A stretch of 54,258 bases of DNA from SAR324 cluster bacterium lautmerah10. Lineage in GTDB: Bacteria > SAR324 > NAC60-12. The translations under genes were made by a program, and so were the position numbers. The notes below the pieces were generated by a model. The model saw only the letters and a program-made list of their open reading frames with translations. It was not told the origin of the DNA and searched no databases. Of this stretch, positions 8,854 to 16,797 are shown in pieces; the first letter of the stretch is position 1, and every line of letters begins with the position of its first letter. The stretch spans positions 1 through 54,258 of the forward strand of contig LNZD02000019.1 of assembly GCA_001469005.2 (NCBI GenBank), given 5' to 3'.

Positions 8854-9358
8854 TCATCCGCATGGGGTTGGAAAATTTGCAAATATACGTTGATCTATAA
8901 ATTAGAGTAAGTATAAGCCTCATGTAAGTTTGATTCTTTTCATCAGGCAACCTGCAATTAATGATATTCCTTCTACAATTCTAAAGATCAACAGTCTATG
9001 TATTTCGAGTTTTCAAGCCTTTGGCTCCTTCCAGAACCGTTCAAATAACTCGAATATAAATGTTGTTTTTGAAACTGGAGATGGTGTGCACGTTTTAATT
9101 GCCTGAGAAGAAAACCTGAAAAATGAAAAAAATCGAAGATTCTTGGAAAATCATTTTTCATTGATACTTTTTGAATCATTCTCATAGATTTGATTGGGGA
9201 TTGAACTATTAGACTATATTGAAATTCAACCTTTATTGTGGTTGGGAGACTTCCTCAAAATATGAATTTAATTAGTATTCGACTTCGAACTGGAAATTCT
9301 TAACATTTCAGTCCAAAAAGTGTTTCGAGAATCAAATCATGTGAGGAACGAACATTGT
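8854..9358. other. Intergenic, no gene seen
   Basis: About 505 bp, strongly AT-rich, between the divergent def and the first small lipoprotein gene. I find no supported reading frame, tRNA or clear hairpin. It must carry the promoters for both sides, but I cannot point to convincing -35/-10 pairs. Confidence 0.5.
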
Positions 9359-9571
9359 ATGATCCTCTGCATGAAATGCCTGATTTGTGTTTGTCTGTCA
9401 ATGGCCTTGTTGTCCTGTTCGTCGGGAAAGCAGGAATTTGATTACAACATCTATCTAGACCAGACTCATGCAGAGTGTGAGACAAAATGTCCGAATTATC
9501 AGGCTGCGAATGTTTTTGCTGAATCCAATTGTGTTCGGCAATGTATGCTGATTAAGGATACCTTCCGTTAA
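9359..9571 (+). CDS. Small cysteine-rich lipoprotein, function unknown
   Basis: About 70 residues. A hydrophobic leader ends in the lipobox LLSC followed by SSG, so the mature protein should be a lipid-anchored peptide of roughly 50 residues. The mature part has four further Cys in ECETKCPN and NCVRQC, spaced as two C-x3-C pairs, which suggests disulfides or metal binding. GAGGAA lies 10 nt before the ATG at 9359. A second ATG at 9371 would give a shorter leader. I recognise no family. It is first in a run of four small exported proteins on this strand. Confidence 0.7.
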   Translation: MILCMKCLICVCLSMALLSCSSGKQEFDYNIYLDQTHAECETKCPNYQAANVFAESNCVRQCMLIKDTFR

Positions 9572-9582
9572 AATCGAATGTC

Positions 9583-9969
9583 ATGAGAATCCTGTTCATT
9601 GTTTTGTTCTGGACCGCATTGGGTTCTAATGGTTTGGCGAATGTAGGAGATGTTTATTTTTGTGATGAGATCCAGCACATGATTTTAAACCGGGAAGGTT
9701 CAAGCCAGGAGGCATTGGACCAGTTTGAATTTAAAGTGTTGGAGGGGATGATTGAGGTAGAACCAGGGAGTTCCAGATTCAGCAACAGGAAATATTTTAT
9801 CGAATACATGGGTTCGTATGATGGAAACCAGTTCATCAGTGCTTATGACATGGCGACGAAATTTGTGCTGAAAAATGATAAGCAGTTGATGATCACCCAT
9901 ATCCGTTACAGTGATGATGCATTCATCAATATCATCGCGGACTGTGACAAAATTGTTGAAACCCTCTAG
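9583..9969 (+). CDS. Small secreted protein, function unknown
   Basis: 128 residues with a signal peptide (MRILFIVLFWTALGSNGLA), so likely periplasmic. The mature part begins VGDVYFCDE and ends IIADCDKIVETL, with one Cys near each end that could form a disulfide. The middle is predicted beta-rich, for example QFEFKVLEG. The gene at 10335 has the same layout: an early YF/FYC motif, a KF-x-F-x-I strand and a final ADC. They may be distant paralogues. It lies 11 bp after the preceding lipoprotein gene, so the two are probably co-transcribed. Confidence 0.7.
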   Translation: MRILFIVLFWTALGSNGLANVGDVYFCDEIQHMILNREGSSQEALDQFEFKVLEGMIEVEPGSSRFSNRKYFIEYMGSYDGNQFISAYDMATKFVLKNDKQLMITHIRYSDDAFINIIADCDKIVETL

Positions 9970-10047
9970 CCTTTTTAAGTTCAACTTTTTTTGAGTTGCA
10001 GGCTGGAGGATTGTTTAGTTCACGCATTTATTCAATAAAAGGTGTCA

Positions 10048-10203
10048 ATGAGGCTAGTACTACCTTTTTTGTTGTTTGTCTTCATGTTGTTTGGATGTTC
10101 ATCCAAACAATCGGGTTTGTACTCGAAAAAAGGAATCGTCAAGTGTGCGGATCATGTAGAGCATAAGGTATGCTGGACTGAACATATCAAAACCTGGAGA
10201 TGA
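10048..10203 (+). CDS. Very small lipoprotein (51 aa)
   Basis: A 51-residue reading frame with a Lys/Arg-poor leader MRLVLPFLLFVFMLFGC whose lipobox is LFGC, followed by SSKQSG. The mature peptide is only about 35 residues and has two Cys (VKCAD and KVCWTE). An AAGG lies just before the ATG. The leader and its place among other small exported proteins support it; its length alone would not. Entericidin-like or other stress lipoproteins are similar in size, but I see no sequence match. Confidence 0.6.
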   Translation: MRLVLPFLLFVFMLFGCSSKQSGLYSKKGIVKCADHVEHKVCWTEHIKTWR

Positions 10204-10334
10204 GTTTTTAGTTGAGGAAACCATGCGTCGGTTCTTCAAATCAGATTTGATGTAATTCCCCTTGATGCTTTCCATGTTCCTGGTTTTCGCATTCCTGGTT
10301 CAGATTCCATCAGTGACTTCGAGGAAATATGCTT

Positions 10335-10745
10335 ATGGCAAAACGGTCAAAGATTGCAATTGCATGGGGTTTTATGACTAAATCGTTGTTGAAGCTCTCC
10401 TTCCTTATACTTTTTTTGCTTTGGTTCGTCACAGGGCAGGCATCCTCTTCCGCACTTTTTTATTGTCAAATCGGACAATCCAGCAAAAAACTGGCTGAAG
10501 ATAAGTTCAGATTCCAGATCAAAGGCAATGAAATCCATTTCCTGCCGTTGGGTTTCTTCAATCCTGGAGAAATCTTTTATATCAATGAAAACGGCCTGTT
10601 CTTCCTTGCCCGGGCAGGGCTTGTTGGTGCTACTTCTATGGGAGAAATTGAGTTTTATCCCGGAAATTCATTTTCTGGCAGGGAGGGGCTTTTCAGCTAT
10701 TCAGACTCAAGTCTTACTTTCCAGGCCGATTGCTCCAGATTCTGA
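10335..10745 (+). CDS. Small secreted protein, function unknown (possible paralogue of the protein at 9583)
   Basis: About 136 residues. GAGGAA at 10321-10326 is 8 nt before the ATG at 10335, which decides the start over the ATG at 10329. A further ATG at 10374 would give a shorter, more typical signal peptide. The leader is LLKLSFLILFLLWFVTGQAS. The mature protein begins LFYCQIG, continues DKFRFQIKG and ends LTFQADCSRF, sharing the early Cys, F-x-F-x-I strand and terminal ADC with the protein at 9583. No known domain recognised. A strong hairpin follows immediately. Confidence 0.7.
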   Translation: MAKRSKIAIAWGFMTKSLLKLSFLILFLLWFVTGQASSSALFYCQIGQSSKKLAEDKFRFQIKGNEIHFLPLGFFNPGEIFYINENGLFFLARAGLVGATSMGEIEFYPGNSFSGREGLFSYSDSSLTFQADCSRF

Positions 10746-10748
10746 AAA

Positions 10749-10799
10749 ACTCCACATCCCAAAAAATCAATATTCTTTACAGAATACTTTTTTTGGAGT
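10749..10799 (+). terminator. Long hairpin terminator after the small secreted-protein genes
   Basis: Nested pairing: ACTCC (10749-10753) with GGAGT (10795-10799), AAAAAA with TTTTTT, and a tight inner stem TATTCT-TTAC-AGAATA (10771-10786) followed by C and a run of seven T. It starts 4 bp after the stop codon at 10745. It fits a rho-independent terminator, possibly usable in both directions because of the A-tract. Confidence 0.7.
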
Positions 10800-10910
10800 G
10801 CTTTTTTGTGCCTCTTTGAATGTTTGAGTAACGGATAATGAAAATCCTGGTATGGAGTAAATCAATTATTTTAAGGAATTATTGAAAAACATTTTTTGGT
10901 TCAAAACCTG

Positions 10911-11747
10911 ATGCTTTTAAAAAATAAGCTTTGGCCTGAGGTTGGCTCAGGAATTGACTATTCTTTGCTTCAGGATAAATGGATTCCTGCACCATGGATC
11001 AACCTGGGAGACTGGTCAGTCACAGAGGATTACCGGGAAGCCTGTCATCAATTGGCGTTCAGGCTTGGGGATTGCCTGGAACTGAAAGCCGACGACCGGT
11101 TGCTCGAACTGGCCTGCGGATATGGTGCGGGTTTAAGGCTTTGGTACAAGTCGTTTGGGGTTCAGCACTGTGACGCCCTGGAATACCGCAGGGAATGCCA
11201 TGATTTTATCGAATCGGATCCTCCTTCAAACTTGGATGGATTGATCAAGATGAGGGCTGAGGATTTTTTTTCATCGGTGTTTTCCGGGCAATGCAAGGGG
11301 GAAGCGGGTTATGATGCCATCCTCTGTGTCGATGCAGCCTATCATTTTGACTCGCTCAGGGATTTGCTCAAAGCATCCAGAATTTTATTGAAACCGGGTG
11401 GGCGGATCGGATTCCATCTTTTCTGCCTGAATTCCCAAAAACCTCCTGGAGGCTGGCTCAGGAAATTATTTGAATTGGCAGAGGTGGACAGCCGTGAATT
11501 CAGGAATGAGGAGGATCTGATCCGCGAGGCTCAAGAGAAGGAATTCGAGAAAGTCGAGGTCGTGGACATGACAGTGCAGGTTTTGGGAGGCTTCGCCTCA
11601 TTTGTAAAAAGGAGATCCGTGCAGTTAGGGCTTCGGGAAAAGTTGAAACCGGCATGGTGGAAAATCAGAGCCACTGCCTGGCTCGGCAATAAGGTTTTGC
11701 GGCAAGGATGGCTGAAGTACGTAATGGTCCAGGCCTCTGTCCGTTGA
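10911..11747 (+). CDS. Class I SAM-dependent methyltransferase
   Basis: About 278 residues. Motif I is RLLELACGYGAG, followed by the acidic residue of DALEYRREC. A later ILCVDAAYHFDSL and ILLKPGGRIGFHLF match motifs II-III of Erg6/UbiE-like small-molecule methyltransferases. The C-terminal third is helical and basic (KLKPAWWKIRATAWLG). The acceptor may be a lipid or other small molecule but this is not shown. I chose the ATG at 10911; a TTG at 10896 is possible. Confidence 0.78.
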   Translation: MLLKNKLWPEVGSGIDYSLLQDKWIPAPWINLGDWSVTEDYREACHQLAFRLGDCLELKADDRLLELACGYGAGLRLWYKSFGVQHCDALEYRRECHDFIESDPPSNLDGLIKMRAEDFFSSVFSGQCKGEAGYDAILCVDAAYHFDSLRDLLKASRILLKPGGRIGFHLFCLNSQKPPGGWLRKLFELAEVDSREFRNEEDLIREAQEKEFEKVEVVDMTVQVLGGFASFVKRRSVQLGLREKLKPAWWKIRATAWLGNKVLRQGWLKYVMVQASVR

Positions 11748-11872
11748 TGAATCGTTGAAGACTTGGAGAAGTCTTTCTGGAATGACAGGAATCTGACAAG
11801 TGATTGATATTGAGTCATAATGATTTCTCAATCGAGTTCATCTCACATTTTATTAGAATCGGAGATTCAGCC

Positions 11873-13975
11873 ATGAATGACGTTGTTGTCCTGAATAAAA
11901 AAGAATCCATTGCCCTGATCCAGATTCAAAACCCCCCGGTAAATGCTCTTTCCCATGCAGTGCGGCAGGGATTGATGGAAGCCGTCAGGGAGTCCCTGGA
12001 GGATCCTGCAATTAAGGTCCTGGCGATCACCGGGTCTGGAAAGTTCTTTTCTGCCGGAGCAGATATTCAGGAATTTGGAAAACCCTCCCTGGAACCCCAG
12101 CTTCCCCAGATTTGCAACGCCATCGAGAGCTGCAGCAAGCCGGTGTTTGCCCTGATCAACGGAACGGCTTTAGGCGGAGGGTTTGAACTCGCACTCTCTG
12201 CGCATTTCCGTGTCGCGACAGCTTCTGCAAAAATCGGTCTGCCGGAAATCCATCTGGGACTGCTTCCCGGATCCGGAGGAACCCAGCGACTTCCTCGCAT
12301 CATCGGTGCAGACAAGGCACTGAAGATGATGTTGAACGGTCAGCCGGTTTCTGCTGGGGAAGGCTTAGCGTACGGAGTGATCGACCGGGTCGAGGAATCC
12401 GGTGAACTGATCACTGCGTCCATGAATTTCATGCTGGAGACAACTGCAGGAAAACACCCGAGAATCCCAACTCGGGAGAGGACGGAGGGACTGCAGGACG
12501 AAGCGGCAAACCATGTGGCCATAGGGGAGCACAGAAATACATGGCAAAAAAAAGGAAAAGGGCTTTATTCACCTTTTCAGATCATTGACTGCGTCGAAAA
12601 AGCTCTGTCCACTCCTTTTGAGGAGGGGTTGAAATATGAACGGGAAAGCTTCGCCCGATGCCTGGAAAGTCCCCAGAGGAAGGGGCTGATCCATGCTTTT
12701 TTCGCCGAACGGCGTTGCAGGAAGATTCCTGAACTCCGGGAAATCGAGCCGAGGAAACTGGAAAGGCTCGCGGTCATCGGGGGAGGAACGATGGGAGGCG
12801 GTATCGCGGTGGCGGCATTGGATGCAGGCCTGGAGGTGATGATGGTCGAGCGTGATGAAGCAGGGCTGGAAAAAGGGCGTCTGAATGTGGAAAAGGTTTA
12901 TGACCGCCATATCAGCAAAGGCAGGATGGGGCCTGAGGATAAGAAGGAAGTCCTGGAACGATTTATCCCCTCCACGGATTTTGAAAGGATTACTGACGCG
13001 GATATGGTGATTGAAGCGGTTTTTGAGGAAATGGAAGTCAAGAAGGAGGTTTTCCGCATACTCGATCAGTATGCCCGTCAGGGGGCGGTTTTGGCGAGCA
13101 ATACCTCCTACCTTGATATTGATGAGATAGCATCGGTCACATCCAGGCCGGAGGAGGTTCTCGGGCTGCATTTCTTCTCTCCGGCAAACATCATGAAACT
13201 GCTTGAAATCGTAGTTCCCTCCGGACTTTCCAATGAGGTCCTGGCAACAGGATTTGCTTTAGGAAACCGGATGGGGAAAGTTCCGGTTCGTTCGGCAAAT
13301 TCCGAAGGCTTCATCGGTAACCGCATCCTTGGCGCCTATTCGAAAGTGGCGGGATACATGATGGAAGACGGAACCAGCCCCTACCGGATCGATGAGGCGG
13401 TCAGGGACTTTGGTTACCCGATCGGTCCGTTTCAGATGTTCGATCTTGCCGGAGGAGACATCGGCTGGGCCAACCGGAAACGGAAGGCTACCACGCGGGA
13501 TCCAAGGGAACGTTATGTCGAAATTGCCGATCGGCTTTGTGAAAGAGGATGGTTCGGTCAAAAAACCGGACGGGGATTTTACCTTTATGAAGAAGGATCA
13601 CGAATTGGGATTGAGGATCCTGAAGTGCTGGACATCATCGCCGGGGAACGGAGCACGAAAGGGATCAGGGCCAGGGAGTACAGCCCGGAGGAAATCATTC
13701 GGCGGTATATCGGAGCGATGGTGAATGAAGCGGCGAAGGTTCTTGAAGAAAAGGTGGCGCGCTGTCCTTCCGATATTGATGTCGTTCAACACTATGGTTA
13801 TGGTTTTCCAAGATACCGTGGCGGTCCTATGAAATATGCTGATATGTATGGCATCCGGAAAATCGTCGAGGACATCGAGGAATTTTCCGTGGAAGATCCC
13901 TTTTTCTGGAAACCCTCGGAACTGCTCAAAACCATGGCTGCCCAAGGCCAGACGTTTGAGGACCTTAATCTATAA
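11873..13975 (+). CDS. Bifunctional enoyl-CoA hydratase/3-hydroxyacyl-CoA dehydrogenase (FadB/FadJ-like)
   Basis: Catalyses the middle two steps of fatty acid beta-oxidation. The crotonase domain comes first: FFSAGADIQEF and NGTALGGGFELAL form the oxyanion hole, and LPEIHLGLLPGSGGTQRLPR contains the catalytic glutamates. The dehydrogenase domain follows from about residue 300, with the NAD motif VIGGGTMGGGIAVAALDAG, then LGLHFFSPA and the C-terminal dimer domains. At 700 residues it matches the peroxisomal-type and FadJ-like length. The ATG at 11873 has GGAG 8 nt upstream; a longer reading from 11804 adds unconserved residues. No thiolase is adjacent. Confidence 0.94.
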   Translation: MNDVVVLNKKESIALIQIQNPPVNALSHAVRQGLMEAVRESLEDPAIKVLAITGSGKFFSAGADIQEFGKPSLEPQLPQICNAIESCSKPVFALINGTALGGGFELALSAHFRVATASAKIGLPEIHLGLLPGSGGTQRLPRIIGADKALKMMLNGQPVSAGEGLAYGVIDRVEESGELITASMNFMLETTAGKHPRIPTRERTEGLQDEAANHVAIGEHRNTWQKKGKGLYSPFQIIDCVEKALSTPFEEGLKYERESFARCLESPQRKGLIHAFFAERRCRKIPELREIEPRKLERLAVIGGGTMGGGIAVAALDAGLEVMMVERDEAGLEKGRLNVEKVYDRHISKGRMGPEDKKEVLERFIPSTDFERITDADMVIEAVFEEMEVKKEVFRILDQYARQGAVLASNTSYLDIDEIASVTSRPEEVLGLHFFSPANIMKLLEIVVPSGLSNEVLATGFALGNRMGKVPVRSANSEGFIGNRILGAYSKVAGYMMEDGTSPYRIDEAVRDFGYPIGPFQMFDLAGGDIGWANRKRKATTRDPRERYVEIADRLCERGWFGQKTGRGFYLYEEGSRIGIEDPEVLDIIAGERSTKGIRAREYSPEEIIRRYIGAMVNEAAKVLEEKVARCPSDIDVVQHYGYGFPRYRGGPMKYADMYGIRKIVEDIEEFSVEDPFFWKPSELLKTMAAQGQTFEDLNL

Positions 13976-13998
13976 CCCTTTTTTCCTGAAGACTTTTC

Positions 13999-14659
13999 AT
14001 GAATTTCGTTTTCAACCCCAAACCCCAGGCATTTGTTGAAATTGCAGGAGCCTCTGAGTATTTCCCGGTGCATCGGATTTATTGTGTCGGCAGAAATTAT
14101 GCGGAACACGCACTCGAGATGGGCGCAGATCCGGAACGAGAGGAACCCTTTTTCTTCTGCAAACCTGCAGATGCTGTGGTGCCTTCCGGAAGTTTTCTGG
14201 ACTATCCCAGTGCCACCCAGAATCTTCATCATGAAATCGAACTGGTGGCGGCGCTTCACAAAGGCGGAAGAAACATTCCGCAAAATGATGCCCTGGACCA
14301 TGTTTTCGGCTATGCGGTGGGACTGGACCTGACCCGACGGGACCTGCAGGCGGAAGCAAAGAAAAGCCTTTGACCATTCGGCTCCCTGCAGCGCCATCCG
14401 TCCGTCATCAGCAATTGGACATCCGCAGCAGGGTTTCATCGAGCTTGATGTGAACGGGTCGACACGTCAGAAAGGAGACCTGGCACAAATGATTTGGGCC
14501 ATTCCTGAAGTGATCATGAAATTATCACAAATGTTTGAGCTTGTTCCGGGAGATCTGATTTTTACCGGCACGCCTGCCGGGGTGGGGCCGGTTCAAAGCG
14601 GGGACCTGCTTCAGGGACGTATCGAATCCATTGGAGAGCTGGAAATCACTTTTCGTTAA
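13999..14659 (+). pseudogene. Fumarylacetoacetate hydrolase-family gene broken by an internal deletion
   Basis: Frame 1 (13999-14373) gives the N-terminal half of an FAH-family enzyme: [27 protein letters not shown], the metal-binding HHEIELV and [19 protein letters not shown]. It then hits a stop. A second frame from about 14365 continues with [30 protein letters not shown] and LIFTGTPAGVGPV to the normal end. Relatives have about ten residues (a GxPW...K segment) between EAKK and FDHSAP; only 4 nt remain here. A loss of about 26 nt would explain both the gap and the frame change. Intact relatives are acylpyruvases, fumarylpyruvate hydrolases or oxaloacetate decarboxylases. A sequencing or assembly error is the alternative. 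Confidence 0.85.
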
Positions 14660-14740
14660 AAAAGGGATTAAAGCAAATCTGAATTCTGCCGATAAAGAAG
14701 CAAATTTAAAAAAAACATCAGTTCGGCAGTTAAAAACAAC

Positions 14741-15175
14741 ATGTCTTATCCGTCGGTTTCAAAAACATTTTTTCTTGTCCTTGGCCTCGCATTCCTGCTT
14801 CAGGGTTGCGCAGAACTAGCAAACTTTACAGGGCAGGAAACGTCTAGGCCTCCCTGCGCAGACCGGGTCGTCAACCGGGCTTTCCAGCAGTACGGTGAAG
14901 CGAAATCAGGATTGGCTTTGTATTTTGAGGAACTCAATGACAACCGGCTTTATCAGGCCTACTATGCCGCCTGGGATTCCCGCAATACTGTCAATTCGGT
15001 AAAGAAATGCTGGGACCGTCGGGTTTCTCATTATAACGCCTTGCAAAACCTGATGGATATGAACAAGGAATTGGCACGTCTGATCATCATCAACATGCCC
15101 GATGATGACCCAGGTGTCATGATATCCATCTATCGTGAGCAGTACGATCGGGTGATGAATCCGCAGTTCGATTGA
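14741..15175 (+). CDS. Lipoprotein of unknown function
   Basis: 144 residues with signal peptide and lipobox LLQGC, then AELAN. The mature part is mainly alpha-helical, charged and aromatic (YFEELNDNRLYQAYYAAWDS), with two further Cys, in PPCADR and KKCWDR. No known domain recognised. It lies between the broken FAH gene and greA on the same strand, with 81 and 117 bp gaps, and shows no link to the small lipoproteins near 9.3-10.2 kb. Confidence 0.75.
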   Translation: MSYPSVSKTFFLVLGLAFLLQGCAELANFTGQETSRPPCADRVVNRAFQQYGEAKSGLALYFEELNDNRLYQAYYAAWDSRNTVNSVKKCWDRRVSHYNALQNLMDMNKELARLIIINMPDDDPGVMISIYREQYDRVMNPQFD

Positions 15176-15210
15176 TCCTCGCTCCCCTTTATTCCTAGTT
15201 TCTTCCCCAC

Positions 15211-15238
15211 TTGCAGAAATCTGGTATTGCATTAGAAT
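15211..15238 (+). promoter_or_regulatory. Possible sigma70-type promoter for greA
   Basis: TTGCAG (15211-15216), a 16-bp spacer and TAGAAT (15233-15238). The -10 box matches the consensus at 5 of 6 positions and the -35 box at only 3. It lies 54 bp before the greA start. Confidence 0.3.
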
Positions 15239-15292
15239 GATTCGTTTTGCAAACGGGTTCGCGGTCTTTTCCTAATTCAAAACAGGTTTCTT

Positions 15293-15772
15293 ATGAATGG
15301 TACCTTCCCAATGACCCAAGAGGGTTATGATCTATTGAAGCAGGAGTTGAAGCATTTGACCACGGTTGAACGGCCTGATGTGATCAATGCCATTGCCGAG
15401 GCCCGTGCCCATGGGGATCTTTCAGAAAATGCGGAATACCATGCCGCCAAGGAACGTCAGGGATACATCGAGGGAAGGATTCAGGAACTCAACGGCAAAC
15501 TTGCTTCTGCCAACGTGATTGATGTCTCCAAACTGTCGGGTGACAAGATTGTGTTTGGAGCCACCGTTTCGTTCGTGGATGTAGATACTGAAGAAGAAAA
15601 ACGCTACAAGATCGTCGGTGAAGACGAGGCTGATTTGGAACAGAACAAGATTTCCGTCAATTCACCGATTGCCAGGGCCCTGATTGGAAAAAAGGAGGGT
15701 GACACCCTGGTCATCCCAATTCCCAAAGGAAGCATCGAGGTAGAGGTGCTTGAAGTAGAATTCCTCGTCTGA
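15293..15772 (+). CDS. greA: Transcription elongation factor GreA
   Basis: Rescues backtracked RNA polymerase by stimulating cleavage of the 3' end of the transcript in the secondary channel. At 159 residues it has the standard size. The N-terminal coiled coil carries the GreA tip motif ([18 protein letters not shown], with the catalytic acidic pair) and the C-terminal FKBP-like domain has [15 protein letters not shown]. The start [15 protein letters not shown] fits the family, in which PMT begins the first helix. A single gene, convergent with the methyltransferase gene at 15835; a 10-bp T tract (about 15799-15808) lies between them. Confidence 0.96.
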   Translation: MNGTFPMTQEGYDLLKQELKHLTTVERPDVINAIAEARAHGDLSENAEYHAAKERQGYIEGRIQELNGKLASANVIDVSKLSGDKIVFGATVSFVDVDTEEEKRYKIVGEDEADLEQNKISVNSPIARALIGKKEGDTLVIPIPKGSIEVEVLEVEFLV

Positions 15773-15834
15773 AATTTTTTAGCAGATTCCTGTCCTTTTT
15801 TTTTTAAATTCCAGTTTTTCAATTTCCGGAATAC

Positions 15835-16461
15835 TCAGTTTGGTTCCAGGTTAAGCACCTGGGGTTCTCTGTCCTCCCTCACCGATTGATCGAGATTGTT
15901 AACCGCGCAGATTCTCTGGATCACTCCCTGTAACGGAGACTTCTCCCGAATTCCATGTTCATAGGCGATAATTTGAAGTCTTCCCAAAACCACCTGGAGC
16001 AGTTCTCCTGATTTTAGGAGATGATCCGGATTACGGGGCCGGCTGAAGTTTTCATTTCCCCGTGCAAAGGTTTCATAAATCAATAACCCTCCAGGTTCCA
16101 GGGATTCCAGAAGGTTCTCCGTCAACGGTCGATGGAGGTAGTTGACCACCACCACCCCAGCGAATTTCTCATTGAGCGGCCAGGGTGATCCGTCTTCCAA
16201 GTCGGCCTGGATGACGGTCGCTCGTGGATCTGGTTCCAGGTCCAGCAGGGCCTCAGTCTGACGGTCGACCAGAGTCACCGGATGTCCCCGTTCCAGAAAA
16301 TACCTTCCGTGTCTCCCACCTCCCGCAGCCAGGTCAAGCACCGGTCCACCCTCACGGACCAGCGGAGCAAAGCGGATGATCCATTCCGAAGGATTGCGGA
16401 TGGCTAAATGAGGCTTCGCAGAACTCGAGGGAGGATCGGCTTTTCCGTAAGACATAGGCAT
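15835..16461 (-). CDS. Class I SAM-dependent methyltransferase (TehB-like)
   Basis: About 208 residues. Motif I is VLDLAAGGGRHGRYFLERG, followed by TLVDRQ. Motif II is in FAGVVVVNYLHRPL and motif III is LEPGGLLIYETFARGNE. This small, soluble type includes tellurite-resistance TehB and thiol methyltransferase relatives; the substrate cannot be told. I chose the ATG at 16461; the reading frame extends to a TTG at 16482. It stands alone. Confidence 0.78.
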   Translation of the reverse strand: MPMSYGKADPPSSSAKPHLAIRNPSEWIIRFAPLVREGGPVLDLAAGGGRHGRYFLERGHPVTLVDRQTEALLDLEPDPRATVIQADLEDGSPWPLNEKFAGVVVVNYLHRPLTENLLESLEPGGLLIYETFARGNENFSRPRNPDHLLKSGELLQVVLGRLQIIAYEHGIREKSPLQGVIQRICAVNNLDQSVREDREPQVLNLEPN

Positions 16462-16614
16462 GAGTGGTTTTTCTTGTAACAAGGATAAACCCTTCCCGCC
16501 AAATCACCACAGAATTTCAATGGTTAATATTAAAAAACAAAGACTCATCTGCAGGGATGTCTTGGTGTTTTTTCTGATAATGCACACTCATTTAAGTCAT
16601 TCAGCTTTTCCTCG

Positions 16615-16791
16615 ATGCACAATGGAAATGATGGGTCCTCGTTGAAACTTCCGGAACTGGATTGGAACCTGGCGGAAGACTGGTGGATCAACTTTGCTGG
16701 AAGCTATTCCATCGGCAGGCGCAAACGAGGGAAGAGTGAGTTTGGTGATGCAAGCGATCTCTTCAGCCTTTCGCTGCGGCACTATCGCTGA
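16615..16791 (+). pseudogene. Probable 3' remnant of an outer-membrane beta-barrel protein gene
   Basis: A 58-codon frame from an ATG at 16615 reads LKLPELDWNLAEDWWINFAG, then SYSIGRRKRG and ends DLFSLSLRHYR before the stop. Alternating hydrophobic and polar residues and a terminal aromatic-rich strand resemble the last two strands of a porin-like barrel. The frame is open for only about 35 codons upstream of 16615, with no signal peptide, so a whole barrel gene cannot be present. It may be the tail of a deleted gene. Chance coding is possible. Confidence 0.35.
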
Positions 16792-16797
16792 AGTTTC

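Noticed and set aside
9970-10020. T-rich hairpin candidate after the 128-residue secreted protein gene
   Set aside because: The pairing AGCC/GGCT and CAAC/GTTG is interrupted and the T-run lies in the loop, so it does not fit a normal terminator.
11758-11775. Hairpin AAGACTT-GGAG-AAGTCTT after the methyltransferase gene
   Set aside because: Seven-bp stem but no T-run follows, and only weak context; not enough to call a terminator.
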